A stretch of DNA of 64,000 bases from DAHUYF01 sp052143095 (GTDB lineage Bacteria > Pseudomonadota > Alphaproteobacteria > ATCC43930 > CGMCC-115725): positions 1 through 64,000 of the forward strand of contig JBKQTR010000229.1 of the NCBI GenBank assembly GCA_052143095.1. The letters run 5' to 3'. Positions 1 through 7,434 of the stretch are shown here, in pieces (position 1 is the first letter of the stretch; the number at the start of each line of letters is the position of its first letter). The translations under genes and the position numbers were made by a program. The notes under the pieces were generated by a model, which saw only the letters and a list, made by a program, of their open reading frames with translations, ran no database searches and was not told the origin of the DNA.

Positions 1-916
1 TCGCCTCGGCCGCGGCCTTGGCGATCGCCATGGCCTGGTCGTGCTGCTGCGTCTGGACGAACATGCGCGTCGGCGCGTCGCAGGACTGGCCGCTGTTGAG
101 GAAGCAGGCCTGCACGCCGCCCGCGACCGCCTTCTGCAGATCGGCATCCGGCAGGATGATGTTGGCGGATTTGCCGCCGAGCTCCTGATGCACGCGCTTC
201 ACCGTATCGGCGGCCGCCTTGGCGACGGCGATGCCGGCGCGGGTCGAGCCGGTGAACGACACCATGTCGATGTCGGGATGGGTGGCGAGCGCCTGGCCGA
301 CCGTCGGCCCGTCGCCATTGACCAGGTTGAAGACGCCCTTGGGCACGCCCGCCGCATCGAGGATCTCGGCGAAGATGACGGCGTCGAGCGGCGTGAACTC
401 CGAGGGCTTCAGCACCATGGTGCAGCCGGCGGCGAGCGCCGGCACCACCTTGCAGGCGATCTGGTTCATCGGCCAGTTCCACGGCGTGATGAAGCCGCAG
501 ACACCGACCGGCTCGCGCGCGATCAGCGTCTTGCCGCGCACGCTGTCGAAGGCGAAATCCTTCAGCACCGTCAGCATCTGGTTGAGATGCGCCATGCCGA
601 CCGCCGCCTGGGCGCGGCTCGCGAGCCAGGCCGGGGCGCCCATTTCCTTGGTGATGGTCTGCGCCAGCTCGTCATAGCGCGCCTTGTAGGCCTCGACGAT
701 CTTCTGCAGCAACGCCACGCGCTCGTCCTTGCTGGTGCGGGCATAGGCGGGGAAGGCGGCCTTGGCCGCGGCGACCGCGCGGTCGACGTCGCGCTTGCTG
801 CCCAGGCTGATCCGCGCCACCGGCTCCTCGGTGGCGGGGTTGATGACGTCGAACGGGCGGGACTCGAGCGGCGCTACCCACTCGCCGTTGATGTAGAATT
901 TGGTGAAATCGCTCAT
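1..916 (-). CDS. NAD(P)+-dependent aldehyde dehydrogenase, 3' end cut by window
   Basis: Oxidises an aldehyde to the carboxylate with NAD(P)+ in the cytoplasm; the substrate cannot be read from the sequence. About 305 N-terminal residues are visible of the roughly 475-500 usual for the family. Seen: an N-terminal FYINGEW segment, the Rossmann-region PWNWP motif near residue 160, the FTGS loop, the ELGGKS stretch carrying the general-base Glu, and the catalytic Cys in NSGQSCDAPTRM close to the truncated end. The ATG at 914-916 gives the standard N-terminus. It is codirectional with, and 67 nt downstream of, the esterase gene, so it may act on aromatic or acyl-derived aldehydes (inference). The missing C-terminus is an effect of the window boundary, not a gene defect. 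Confidence 0.93.
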   Translation of the reverse strand, partial: MSDFTKFYINGEWVAPLESRPFDVINPATEEPVARISLGSKRDVDRAVAAAKAAFPAYARTSKDERVALLQKIVEAYKARYDELAQTITKEMGAPAWLASRAQAAVGMAHLNQMLTVLKDFAFDSVRGKTLIAREPVGVCGFITPWNWPMNQIACKVVPALAAGCTMVLKPSEFTPLDAVIFAEILDAAGVPKGVFNLVNGDGPTVGQALATHPDIDMVSFTGSTRAGIAVAKAAADTVKRVHQELGGKSANIILPDADLQKAVAGGVQACFLNSGQSCDAPTRMFVQTQQHDQAMAIAKAAAEA

Positions 917-983
917 GGCAGCAATCCTTCCCCTGGTCCGTTATAGGATGGGATAGCGCCCGCGCCGCGCTTGTCAATCGCCG

Positions 984-2660
984 CTACGGCGCGCTGCAGA
1001 GAAAGCTCGCGGCCTCGTGCGGATCGCCGCTGCCGCGATAGCGGGGATAGAGCGGATAGCGGCAGAGCGGGCGCGCGGCGAGCAGCGCGAAGGGCGGCGC
1101 CGGCGCCTGCGCCGTCTGCAGCAGCGTCTCGGGCGCCGTGCCCGTGCTCACCCAGTCGTCGAGCGCGCCGAGCAGGTCGACGCCCTGCGGCAGGGGCGAG
1201 GCGTCGGTGCCGCTGACCCCCGCGCCGCTATGGCTCGCGCCGGGCGTGACGTAGAAGCGGAGGAAACGCTCGACCTGCGCCTCGCCGAGGCGCGCGACCA
1301 CGGCCTTGTAGTAGTCGATGCCCTGGAACGGGCTCTGGGCGAAATCCGCCGCGTTCTCCTTGAGGATCAGCTTGCCGCCGCGCGCCAGGAAGGCGGAGAG
1401 GTCCGGGTCGGTCGCGTCCATCAGCGCCGAGACCTGCCGGATGCGCTCGGCGAAGGCGCCGGGGGTGAAGGCCAAGGGATCGAAGCGCGCGTCGCGGGCG
1501 ATGAAATAGCGGATGCCGCCATTGCCGTAATACCATTGGCGCCCCTGGCTCTGCGGCGTCCGCACCGGGAATTCCGCCGGCGAGGAGCCGGTGACCCAGG
1601 CGATCATGCCGTCCGGCTGATCCTCCGAGCCGTAGCTCCAGCCGGGATAGGCGATGATGCCGTTGGCGACCGCAAATCCGAAGTCGTAAGGCCGGTGCAG
1701 CGTCTCGACGGCCGCGACCTGCGCCTGCGAGAGGCAGGTGTCGCCGGTGTCGCGGCCCTCGGCGCAGCGCAGCTTCAGCGGGTCGAAGGCGCCGATGCAG
1801 GCCTCGTAGCGGCTGACGATGCCGTCGGCGATCCCGTCCATCGCGTCGCACGCCGCAAGCACCGCCTTGCGCAGCAGCGCCACCTTGGCCGGGTCGAGCC
1901 AGCCGCCCTGCTGCTGCGCGATGCCGCTGCGATTGCTTGCGGCGATGAGGCCGATCCAGTTGATCACCGGCACGACGCTGACGATGCCGTCGTAATCCGC
2001 CGGGAAGCGCTGGGCCATGGCCAGCCCTTCGCGGCCGCCCTCGGAGCCGCCGACATAGTAGATGCGCGACGGTCCGTGGCCGTAGAACGCGATGGCGGCC
2101 CGCACCGCCAAATCGCGCGTCTTCTTGTAGGCGCCGTACGCGAAATTGACCAGCGCCTCCTCGTTCAGCGCGAAGGCCTGGATCTCCGGCAGTGCCGTCG
2201 CCTGATGACCGGAATCCGTGCCGAAGGTGGCGTAGCCGCGCGCCAGCGGCGTCGGCAGGTCGAGCGGCGCATCGCGCAGCGCCGCGAGGCCGGTGATCAG
2301 CACGCCGTTATAGCCGCCGCCGCCATACTGCACCGCCTTGCCGTTCCAGATCAGCGGCAGGTTGATCTCGACCCCAATGTCGGGCGCCTGCGTATCGACC
2401 GGCGCGATGCGGCCGGTGAGCTTACAATACTCGATGGTCGCATCCGGCGCCTGCGGGTTCGCCGGCGCGGTCTCGACCGCGGCCGCGTCGATCACCGCGC
2501 CGCGGCTAGGCAGGCCGATCTCGGCGGCGCGGACGCGCCAGCCCGCGAGCCTGACGCAGCCCGTCGCATCGGCCGCGAGCGCGGGCGCGCCAAGTCCTAG
2601 CGCGCTCAACCCGAGGCCGGCCAGCGCGATGATCACCCGCGGCGCGCGGCGTCGAGCCAT
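984..2660 (-). CDS. Secreted tannase/feruloyl esterase family protein
   Basis: 558 residues, typical of the tannase/feruloyl esterase family, which hydrolyses aromatic carboxylic esters such as plant phenolic esters. The N-terminus has a signal peptide: MARRR, a hydrophobic run, then a likely cut after ALA near residue 30. The nucleophile elbow GGSEGG lies near residue 205. The CDAMDGIADGI stretch matches the Asp-rich calcium loop of the family, flanked by cysteines. A late His in the ASHSGAG motif completes the triad. The ATG at 2658-2660 is directly before the signal peptide. The neighbours (SDR, aldehyde dehydrogenase) are on the same strand, suggesting use of the released alcohols or aldehydes. 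The exact ester substrate is unknown. Confidence 0.87.
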   Translation of the reverse strand: MARRRAPRVIIALAGLGLSALGLGAPALAADATGCVRLAGWRVRAAEIGLPSRGAVIDAAAVETAPANPQAPDATIEYCKLTGRIAPVDTQAPDIGVEINLPLIWNGKAVQYGGGGYNGVLITGLAALRDAPLDLPTPLARGYATFGTDSGHQATALPEIQAFALNEEALVNFAYGAYKKTRDLAVRAAIAFYGHGPSRIYYVGGSEGGREGLAMAQRFPADYDGIVSVVPVINWIGLIAASNRSGIAQQQGGWLDPAKVALLRKAVLAACDAMDGIADGIVSRYEACIGAFDPLKLRCAEGRDTGDTCLSQAQVAAVETLHRPYDFGFAVANGIIAYPGWSYGSEDQPDGMIAWVTGSSPAEFPVRTPQSQGRQWYYGNGGIRYFIARDARFDPLAFTPGAFAERIRQVSALMDATDPDLSAFLARGGKLILKENAADFAQSPFQGIDYYKAVVARLGEAQVERFLRFYVTPGASHSGAGVSGTDASPLPQGVDLLGALDDWVSTGTAPETLLQTAQAPAPPFALLAARPLCRYPLYPRYRGSGDPHEAASFLCSAP

Positions 2661-2665
2661 GGCTC

Positions 2666-3430
2666 CTAGCCCTGCGCCGAATAGCCGCCATCGACCGGGA
2701 TCGCCGCGCCGGTGACGAAATCGGAAGCGCGGCTCGCCAGGAAGACGGCAATCCCGGCGAGGTCCTCGGGCTCGCCCCAGCGCCCGGCCGGGGTGCGCTG
2801 CAGCACCCGCTCATTGAGCCCGTCGACCTCGCGCCGCGCGTTGCGGGTGAGCTCGGTGTTGATCCAGCCCGGCAGGACCGCGTTGACCTGGATGTTGTCC
2901 TTGGCCCAGGCAGCGGCGAGGGCTTTCGTCAGCTGCACGATGCCGCCCTTGCTCGCGGCGTAAGGCGCGGCAAACGAGGTGCCGAAGAGCGACATCATCG
3001 ACCCGATATTGATGATCTTGCCGCCGCCGCCACGCGCCATCTCGGGATAGGCCGCTTGGGCGAAGACGAAGGCGCTCGACAAATTGGTCACCAGCACCGT
3101 GTTCCATTCCTCGATGGCGTAGTCCTCGGGGCGCTTCCTGATGTTGATGCCGGCATTGTTGACGAGGATGTCGATGCCGCCGAAGGCCTGCACCGCGGCG
3201 GCCACGACCGAGCGGCAGGATTGCTCATGGGTGACGTCGGCGACGATGCCCGCGACCTTGGCGCCCGCCTGGCGCAGCGTGGCCGCGGCTTTCTCGGTCT
3301 TCTCGATGTCGCGGCCGACGATGACCACGGTGGCGCCGGCTTCGCCGAGGCCGCGCGCCATGCCGAGGCCGATCCCGCCATTGCCGCCGGTGACGATGGC
3401 GACGCGTCCGCCGAGGTCGAAGGGCTGCAT
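2666..3430 (-). CDS. Short-chain dehydrogenase/reductase (SDR), classical type
   Basis: 254 residues, standard length for a classical SDR. It carries the nucleotide-binding TGGNGGIG motif near residue 15, the NNAG motif near residue 90, the catalytic Ser in NIGSMMS, and YAASK (Tyr and Lys) near residue 160. The closest general resemblance is to gluconate 5-dehydrogenase or 3-oxoacyl-ACP reductase-like SDRs; the true substrate is unknown. I chose the ATG at 3428-3430 over longer frames because a GGGAGG ribosome-binding site sits just upstream and the protein begins at the normal SDR N-terminus. It ends 5 nt before the esterase start on the same strand, so the two are very probably cotranscribed. 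Confidence 0.9.
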   Translation of the reverse strand: MQPFDLGGRVAIVTGGNGGIGLGMARGLGEAGATVVIVGRDIEKTEKAAATLRQAGAKVAGIVADVTHEQSCRSVVAAAVQAFGGIDILVNNAGINIRKRPEDYAIEEWNTVLVTNLSSAFVFAQAAYPEMARGGGGKIINIGSMMSLFGTSFAAPYAASKGGIVQLTKALAAAWAKDNIQVNAVLPGWINTELTRNARREVDGLNERVLQRTPAGRWGEPEDLAGIAVFLASRASDFVTGAAIPVDGGYSAQG

Positions 3431-3491
3431 GATTTCCTCCCGATCGCGGCGGATGATAGGCTGCCGCTTGCAACCAGGGAAAGGGCAGCCC

Positions 3492-4343
3492 ATGTTCGCG
3501 CCGGACCTCCTCAAATCGCGCTCGGTTCTCGTCACCGGCGGCGGCACCGGGCTCGGCAAGGTGATGGGCCGCCGTTTCCTCGAGCTCGGCGCCGAGCTCA
3601 TGATCTGCGGCCGGCGCGAGGCGGTGCTGGCGGCCACCGCGCAGGAATTCGAGGCGGCGTTCGGCCGGCCGGTGCGCATCCACCGCGTCGATCTGCGCCA
3701 TGCCGAGGCGGTCGAGGAATTGATGGACATCGCCTTCCGCGACCAGCCGCTCGACATCCTGGTCAACAACGCCGCCGCCAATTTCGTCGCCCGCACCGAG
3801 ACGCTGTCGAGCCGCGCCGTCGATGCCGTGCTCGACATCACGCTGCATGGCACGGCCTATGCCACGCTGGCCGCCGGCAAGCGCTGGATCGCGGCGAGCC
3901 GTGCCGGCACGGTGCTGAGCATCCTCACCGGCGCCGCCTTTCACGGCTCGCCCTATGCCGTGCCCTCGGCCATGGCCAAGGCGGGGGTGCTCGCCATGAC
4001 GCGCAGCCTCGCCGTCGAATGGGGGCCGAAGCGCATCCGCCTGGTGGCGATCGCGCCGGGCAACTTCCCGACGCCGGGCGCCAGCGAGCGCCTCGTCCCC
4101 GGCGATGTCCGGCCTGGCGAGCATGGCACCAACAACCCGCTGGGCCGCCCGGGCCGGCCGGAGGAGCTCGGCGATCTCGCCGCCTTCCTGGTCTCCGATC
4201 ACGCCGCCTATATCAACGGCGAGGCGGTGATCATCGATGGCGGGCGCTGGCTCAAGGGCGCCGGCACCTTCTCGGCGCTGGAGCGCCTCAGCGACGAGCA
4301 ATGGGCCGAGATGCGCGAGCGCGGACGGGGAGGGCGGGAATGA
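3492..4343 (+). CDS. 2,4-dienoyl-CoA reductase-like SDR (mitochondrial DECR1 type)
   Basis: 283 residues. It has the SDR cofactor motif TGGGTGLG and an NNAA motif. The stretch PSAMAKAG near residue 160 and the extended C-terminus (GTF...DEQWAEMRER) closely resemble mammalian DECR1, which uses NADPH to reduce 2,4-dienoyl-CoA esters during unsaturated fatty acid beta-oxidation. The Ser and Lys of the DECR1 active site are present. The position of the DECR1 catalytic Tyr (eleven residues before that Ser) is Ala in my alignment, so the activity is uncertain. The start ATG at 3492 lies 61 nt from the divergent SDR start. The next gene overlaps it by 4 nt (ATGA), which supports a fatty acyl-CoA operon. 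Confidence 0.8.
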   Translation: MFAPDLLKSRSVLVTGGGTGLGKVMGRRFLELGAELMICGRREAVLAATAQEFEAAFGRPVRIHRVDLRHAEAVEELMDIAFRDQPLDILVNNAAANFVARTETLSSRAVDAVLDITLHGTAYATLAAGKRWIAASRAGTVLSILTGAAFHGSPYAVPSAMAKAGVLAMTRSLAVEWGPKRIRLVAIAPGNFPTPGASERLVPGDVRPGEHGTNNPLGRPGRPEELGDLAAFLVSDHAAYINGEAVIIDGGRWLKGAGTFSALERLSDEQWAEMRERGRGGRE

Positions 4344-6058
4344 GCGGGACGGCGCCGAGCTATATCCCCGGCGATTGCCGCGGGCAGAACTTCTTCCGCA
4401 TCGATGACGGGCTGCGCCAGCTCCTGCCGCACTATCTCGAGCGGGCGGCGCTGGCGCAGTTCGAGCCGCATTTCGACCGGCTCGGCGATCTCGCCGGCGG
4501 CAGGCTCGACGAGCTCGCGGGGATCGCCGACAAGAACCCGCCGCTGCTGCATGCGCGCGACCGGATGGGACGCGACGAGGATTGGATCGAGTACCACCCG
4601 GCCTATCGCGAGATGGAGCAGATCGCCTTCGCCGATTTCCAGTTCCAGGCGATGAGCCATCGCGGCGGCGTGCTCGGCTCCGCCGGGCCGCTGCCGCCGG
4701 TCGCCAAATACGTCTTCCAATACCTCTTCGTGCAGGGCGAGTTCGGGCTGATGTGCCCGATCAGCGTCACCGACACCTCGATCCATCTCATCCGCAAATA
4801 CGCGGATTCCGCGACCAAGGAGTATCTGCTGTCGCGCATGCTCGCGACGGATCCCGCCCGGCTGTGGAAGGGCACGCAATTCATGACCGAGAAGGCCGGC
4901 GGCTCCGATGTCGGCGCGATCGAGACGGTGGCGCGCCAGGACAACGGCGCCTGGCGGCTAGAGGGCGAGAAGTGGTTCTGCTCGCATGCCGATGCCGATG
5001 TGGCGCTGCTGCTGGCGCGTCCCGAGGGAACGCCAGGGGGCACCGCTGGCCTCGCGCTCTTCGCCATGCCGCGCCGGCGCGCCGACGGGCGGCGCAACGC
5101 CTACCGCATCGTGCGGCTCAAGGACAAGCTCGGCACCCGCTCAATGGCCAGCGGCGAGATCCGCCTCGACGGCGCCGAGGCCTATCTCTTGGGCAAGCGC
5201 GAGGCCGGCTTCAAGCAGATGCTCGACCAGGTCAACCTGTCGCGGCTGTCGCATGGCGTGCGCGCGGCGGCGATGATGCGGCGCTGCCTCAACGAGGCGC
5301 TTGCCGCTGCGCGCGGCCGCAGCGCCTTCGGCCGGGCGGTGGTGGAGTATCCGCTGATGCGTCGCCAGCTGATGAAGCTGCTGCTGCCGACCGAGCAAGC
5401 GCTCTCCATGCTGCTCTTCACCGCCGAGGCGATGGGCGCCGGGCGCGAGGACCTGCTGCGCATCCTGACGCCGCTCATCAAGTTCCGCGCCTGCCGCGAC
5501 AACATTGCGGTGGCCACCGGCGCGATGGAGGCGCGCGGCGGCAACGGCTATATCGAGGAATGGGCGACCGCGCGCCTCGTGCGCGACGCGCATATCGGCG
5601 TGCTCTGGGAAGGCACCAGCAACATCATCGCGCTCGATCTCGTCGCCCGCGCCATCGGCAAGGTCGGCGCGCATCGCGGCCTGGCGCAGCGCCTGACCGA
5701 GCGCCTCGGCGCCGCTTCCCTGCCGGGCGTCCATCGTCAGCGCCTCGGCATCGCGCTTGACCGCGCGCTGCTGCTGGCCGAGGACGTCGCGCGCCATCCC
5801 GAGGCCGAAGCCGACGCGCGCAGCGCCGCCACCGCGCTCTACAACGCCGTCACCGCCGTGCTGCTCGCCTGGGAGGGCACGCGCGATCCCGCCGATGCGC
5901 GCCGCGCGCTGGTGAGCCGCCTGGTGCTGGAGCATCGGCTGGCGCCGCGCGATCCGCTGGCGCGGGTGGAGCGCCCCTGGGAGGCGCCGGCGGCGGATGT
6001 CCTGCTGGCGGGAAAGTCGGTGCCGATGGCCGAGGCGGCGGCGCTGCTCGGCGATTAG
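4340..6058 (+). CDS. Acyl-CoA dehydrogenase, AidB-like
   Basis: 572 residues, longer than the roughly 380-400 of ordinary acyl-CoA dehydrogenases and matching the AidB-like branch with its extra C-terminal region. FAD-dependent; expected to dehydrogenate an acyl-CoA at the alpha-beta bond. Seen: the FMTEKAGGSDVGAIET FAD/acyl-binding segment near residue 185, the middle beta domain, and the C-terminal helical domain with GGNGYIEEWATARLVRDAHIG and the WEGTSNI stretch. The start ATG overlaps the stop of the DECR-like gene and has a GGAGGGCGGGA ribosome-binding site, so translation is coupled. Fatty acid or branched acyl degradation fits the context; E. coli AidB itself is a DNA-binding stress protein, and nothing here decides between the roles. 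Confidence 0.88.
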   Translation: MSGTAPSYIPGDCRGQNFFRIDDGLRQLLPHYLERAALAQFEPHFDRLGDLAGGRLDELAGIADKNPPLLHARDRMGRDEDWIEYHPAYREMEQIAFADFQFQAMSHRGGVLGSAGPLPPVAKYVFQYLFVQGEFGLMCPISVTDTSIHLIRKYADSATKEYLLSRMLATDPARLWKGTQFMTEKAGGSDVGAIETVARQDNGAWRLEGEKWFCSHADADVALLLARPEGTPGGTAGLALFAMPRRRADGRRNAYRIVRLKDKLGTRSMASGEIRLDGAEAYLLGKREAGFKQMLDQVNLSRLSHGVRAAAMMRRCLNEALAAARGRSAFGRAVVEYPLMRRQLMKLLLPTEQALSMLLFTAEAMGAGREDLLRILTPLIKFRACRDNIAVATGAMEARGGNGYIEEWATARLVRDAHIGVLWEGTSNIIALDLVARAIGKVGAHRGLAQRLTERLGAASLPGVHRQRLGIALDRALLLAEDVARHPEAEADARSAATALYNAVTAVLLAWEGTRDPADARRALVSRLVLEHRLAPRDPLARVERPWEAPAADVLLAGKSVPMAEAAALLGD

Positions 6059-6073
6059 GGCGACCGCGGCGCC

Positions 6074-6087
6074 TTGATTTAGATCAA
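6074..6087. promoter_or_regulatory. FNR/FixK-type box
   Basis: TTGATTTAGATCAA is a perfect match to the TTGAT-N4-ATCAA consensus bound by FNR/FixK/Anr-family regulators. Its centre (6080.5) is 41.5 nt upstream of the start predicted from the -10 at 6110-6115, the class II activator spacing. It precedes a run of genes ending in hemN, a well-known FNR/FixK target in alphaproteobacteria. Confidence 0.85.
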
Positions 6088-6109
6088 TAAGGAGCAAGGC
6101 CGGCCGGTC

Positions 6110-6115
6110 TATGAA
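6110..6115 (+). promoter_or_regulatory. Predicted -10 element of the FNR-dependent promoter
   Basis: TATGAA, four of six matches to TATAAT. It lies downstream of the FNR/FixK box so that transcription would begin near 6121-6122, leaving a leader of about 20 nt with GGAG at 6127-6130 before the ATG at 6142. No good -35 is visible, as expected for a class II activated promoter. Confidence 0.55.
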
Positions 6116-6141
6116 GCAACGGCACAGGAGATGCCGGCCTC

Positions 6142-6777
6142 ATGGATTTGCTCGATCTCGCGGCGTTGCGCCGCACGCCGCTTTGCAGGGAGCCCTTCGA
6201 CTACCTAGTGGTGCGCGACTTCATCCGGCCCGCGCGCTTGCCCGCGGTGCTGAGGGACTTTCCCCGCATCGACGATACCGGGCTGGTGCCCGTCGCGGCG
6301 ACGGCGCACGGGCCGGTTTTCGGCCGGCTCATCGCAGAGATCGAGGACGAGGCCCTGAGCCGGGCAGTCGCCGAGAAATTCGACCTGCCGCTGTCGCCGA
6401 CGCACATGATGACGATGGTGCGCGGCCATTGCGACGGCAGGGACGGGCGCATTCACACCGACAGCCGGTCAAAGCTGGTGACGGCGCTGCTCTATCTCAA
6501 CGAGTCCTGGACCGAGGGGAACGGAAGGCTGCGGCTGCTGCGCGGTCCCGACGACATCGAGGATGTCGTCGCCGAGGTGCCGCCGAGCGGCGGCACGCTT
6601 GTGGTCTTTCGCCGCACCGACCGGTCCTACCATGGCCACAAGCCTTATGTCGGCGTCAGGCGGTACATCATGTTCAATTGGATGGCGGACCACGCCACGG
6701 CCCGGCGCGAAGTCCTGCGCCATCGGCTGTCGGCGGCGGTGAAGCGGCTCTTGCCGCGGCGCCGAAGCGCGCCATGA
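6142..6777 (+). CDS. 2OG-Fe(II) oxygenase-like protein (first of two)
   Basis: 211 residues. The fold signature is that of the prolyl-4-hydroxylase-like 2-oxoglutarate/Fe(II) dioxygenases: an HxD pair in RIHTDSRSK near residue 105, ALLYLNESW, then a distal His in SYHGHKP and a following Arg that would bind 2-oxoglutarate. The family hydroxylates proteins or small molecules using O2; the substrate here is unknown. It is the first gene after the FNR/FixK-type promoter, and its stop overlaps the start of a second oxygenase (ATGA). The basic C-terminus (KRLLPRRRSAP) is unusual and could be a nucleic acid or membrane contact. Function in detail is not known. Confidence 0.75.
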   Translation: MDLLDLAALRRTPLCREPFDYLVVRDFIRPARLPAVLRDFPRIDDTGLVPVAATAHGPVFGRLIAEIEDEALSRAVAEKFDLPLSPTHMMTMVRGHCDGRDGRIHTDSRSKLVTALLYLNESWTEGNGRLRLLRGPDDIEDVVAEVPPSGGTLVVFRRTDRSYHGHKPYVGVRRYIMFNWMADHATARREVLRHRLSAAVKRLLPRRRSAP

Positions 6778-7430
6778 CCGGCGCCGATGGGGTGACGCGG
6801 CACATCCTGCGCGCGCTGGGCGAGGCGCAGTCCGGCGCCGTGCCGTTTCGGCATTGGCTCGTCGAGGCCGCCTTGCCGGGCGATATCCCGCGGGCGATTG
6901 CCGCCTTGCCCTTCGCGCCGCCGGCTGTCATCGACACCTTGGGCAAGCGGGAGACCAACAACAGCACGCGGATTTTCTTCTCCGCCGGCGCCCGTGCGCG
7001 ATTTCCCGTCTGCGAGGCGGTGGCGACGGCGCTGCAGAGCGACAGCGTCGTCGATCGGCTGGAGGAGCTCTGCGGCGCTGCTCTCGGTGGCGCCTTTCTT
7101 CGCATCGAGTATTGCCAGGACACCGACGGTTTCTGGCTCGAGCCGCATACCGACATCGGCGCCAAGCTTTTCACCATGCTGATCTATCTCTCCCCGGAGC
7201 CGCCCGCGCAGGCCTGGGGCACGGATTTGATGACGCCGGAGGGCGCCGTGGTCGCCACCGTGCCGTGCCGCGGCAACAACGGCGTCATCTTCCTGCCGGG
7301 CAGCGACACCTGGCACGGCTTCCGCAAGCGGGCGATCGACGGCGTGCGGCGCTCGCTCATCGTGAACTACGTCAAGCCGGAATGGCGCTCGCGCCATGAG
7401 CTCGCCTACCCCCTTCGGCCGGTGGGCTGA
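6774..7430 (+). CDS. 2OG-Fe(II) oxygenase-like protein (second of two)
   Basis: 218 residues. It shows the iron-binding PHTDIGAK (HxD) near residue 130, MLIYLSPEP, a distal His in DTWHGF near residue 185 and the Arg of GVRRSLIVNY. It is related in fold to the preceding protein but only distantly in sequence, so this is an old paralogy or two separate recruits. The ATG at 6774 overlaps the previous stop; longer frames upstream run through the preceding gene and are rejected. Four nt after its stop begins hemN, so the three genes form one transcript. It resembles 2OG-Fe(II) enzymes often found near sugar or polysaccharide genes, but no such genes are here. Confidence 0.72.
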   Translation: MTGADGVTRHILRALGEAQSGAVPFRHWLVEAALPGDIPRAIAALPFAPPAVIDTLGKRETNNSTRIFFSAGARARFPVCEAVATALQSDSVVDRLEELCGAALGGAFLRIEYCQDTDGFWLEPHTDIGAKLFTMLIYLSPEPPAQAWGTDLMTPEGAVVATVPCRGNNGVIFLPGSDTWHGFRKRAIDGVRRSLIVNYVKPEWRSRHELAYPLRPVG

Positions 7431-7434
7431 GACG

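Noticed and set aside
3056..6058. A 1000-codon open frame covering the DECR-like and acyl-CoA dehydrogenase genes
   Set aside because: Only the part from 4340 has family motifs; the rest is a shifted reading of the SDR genes in GC-rich DNA with few stops.
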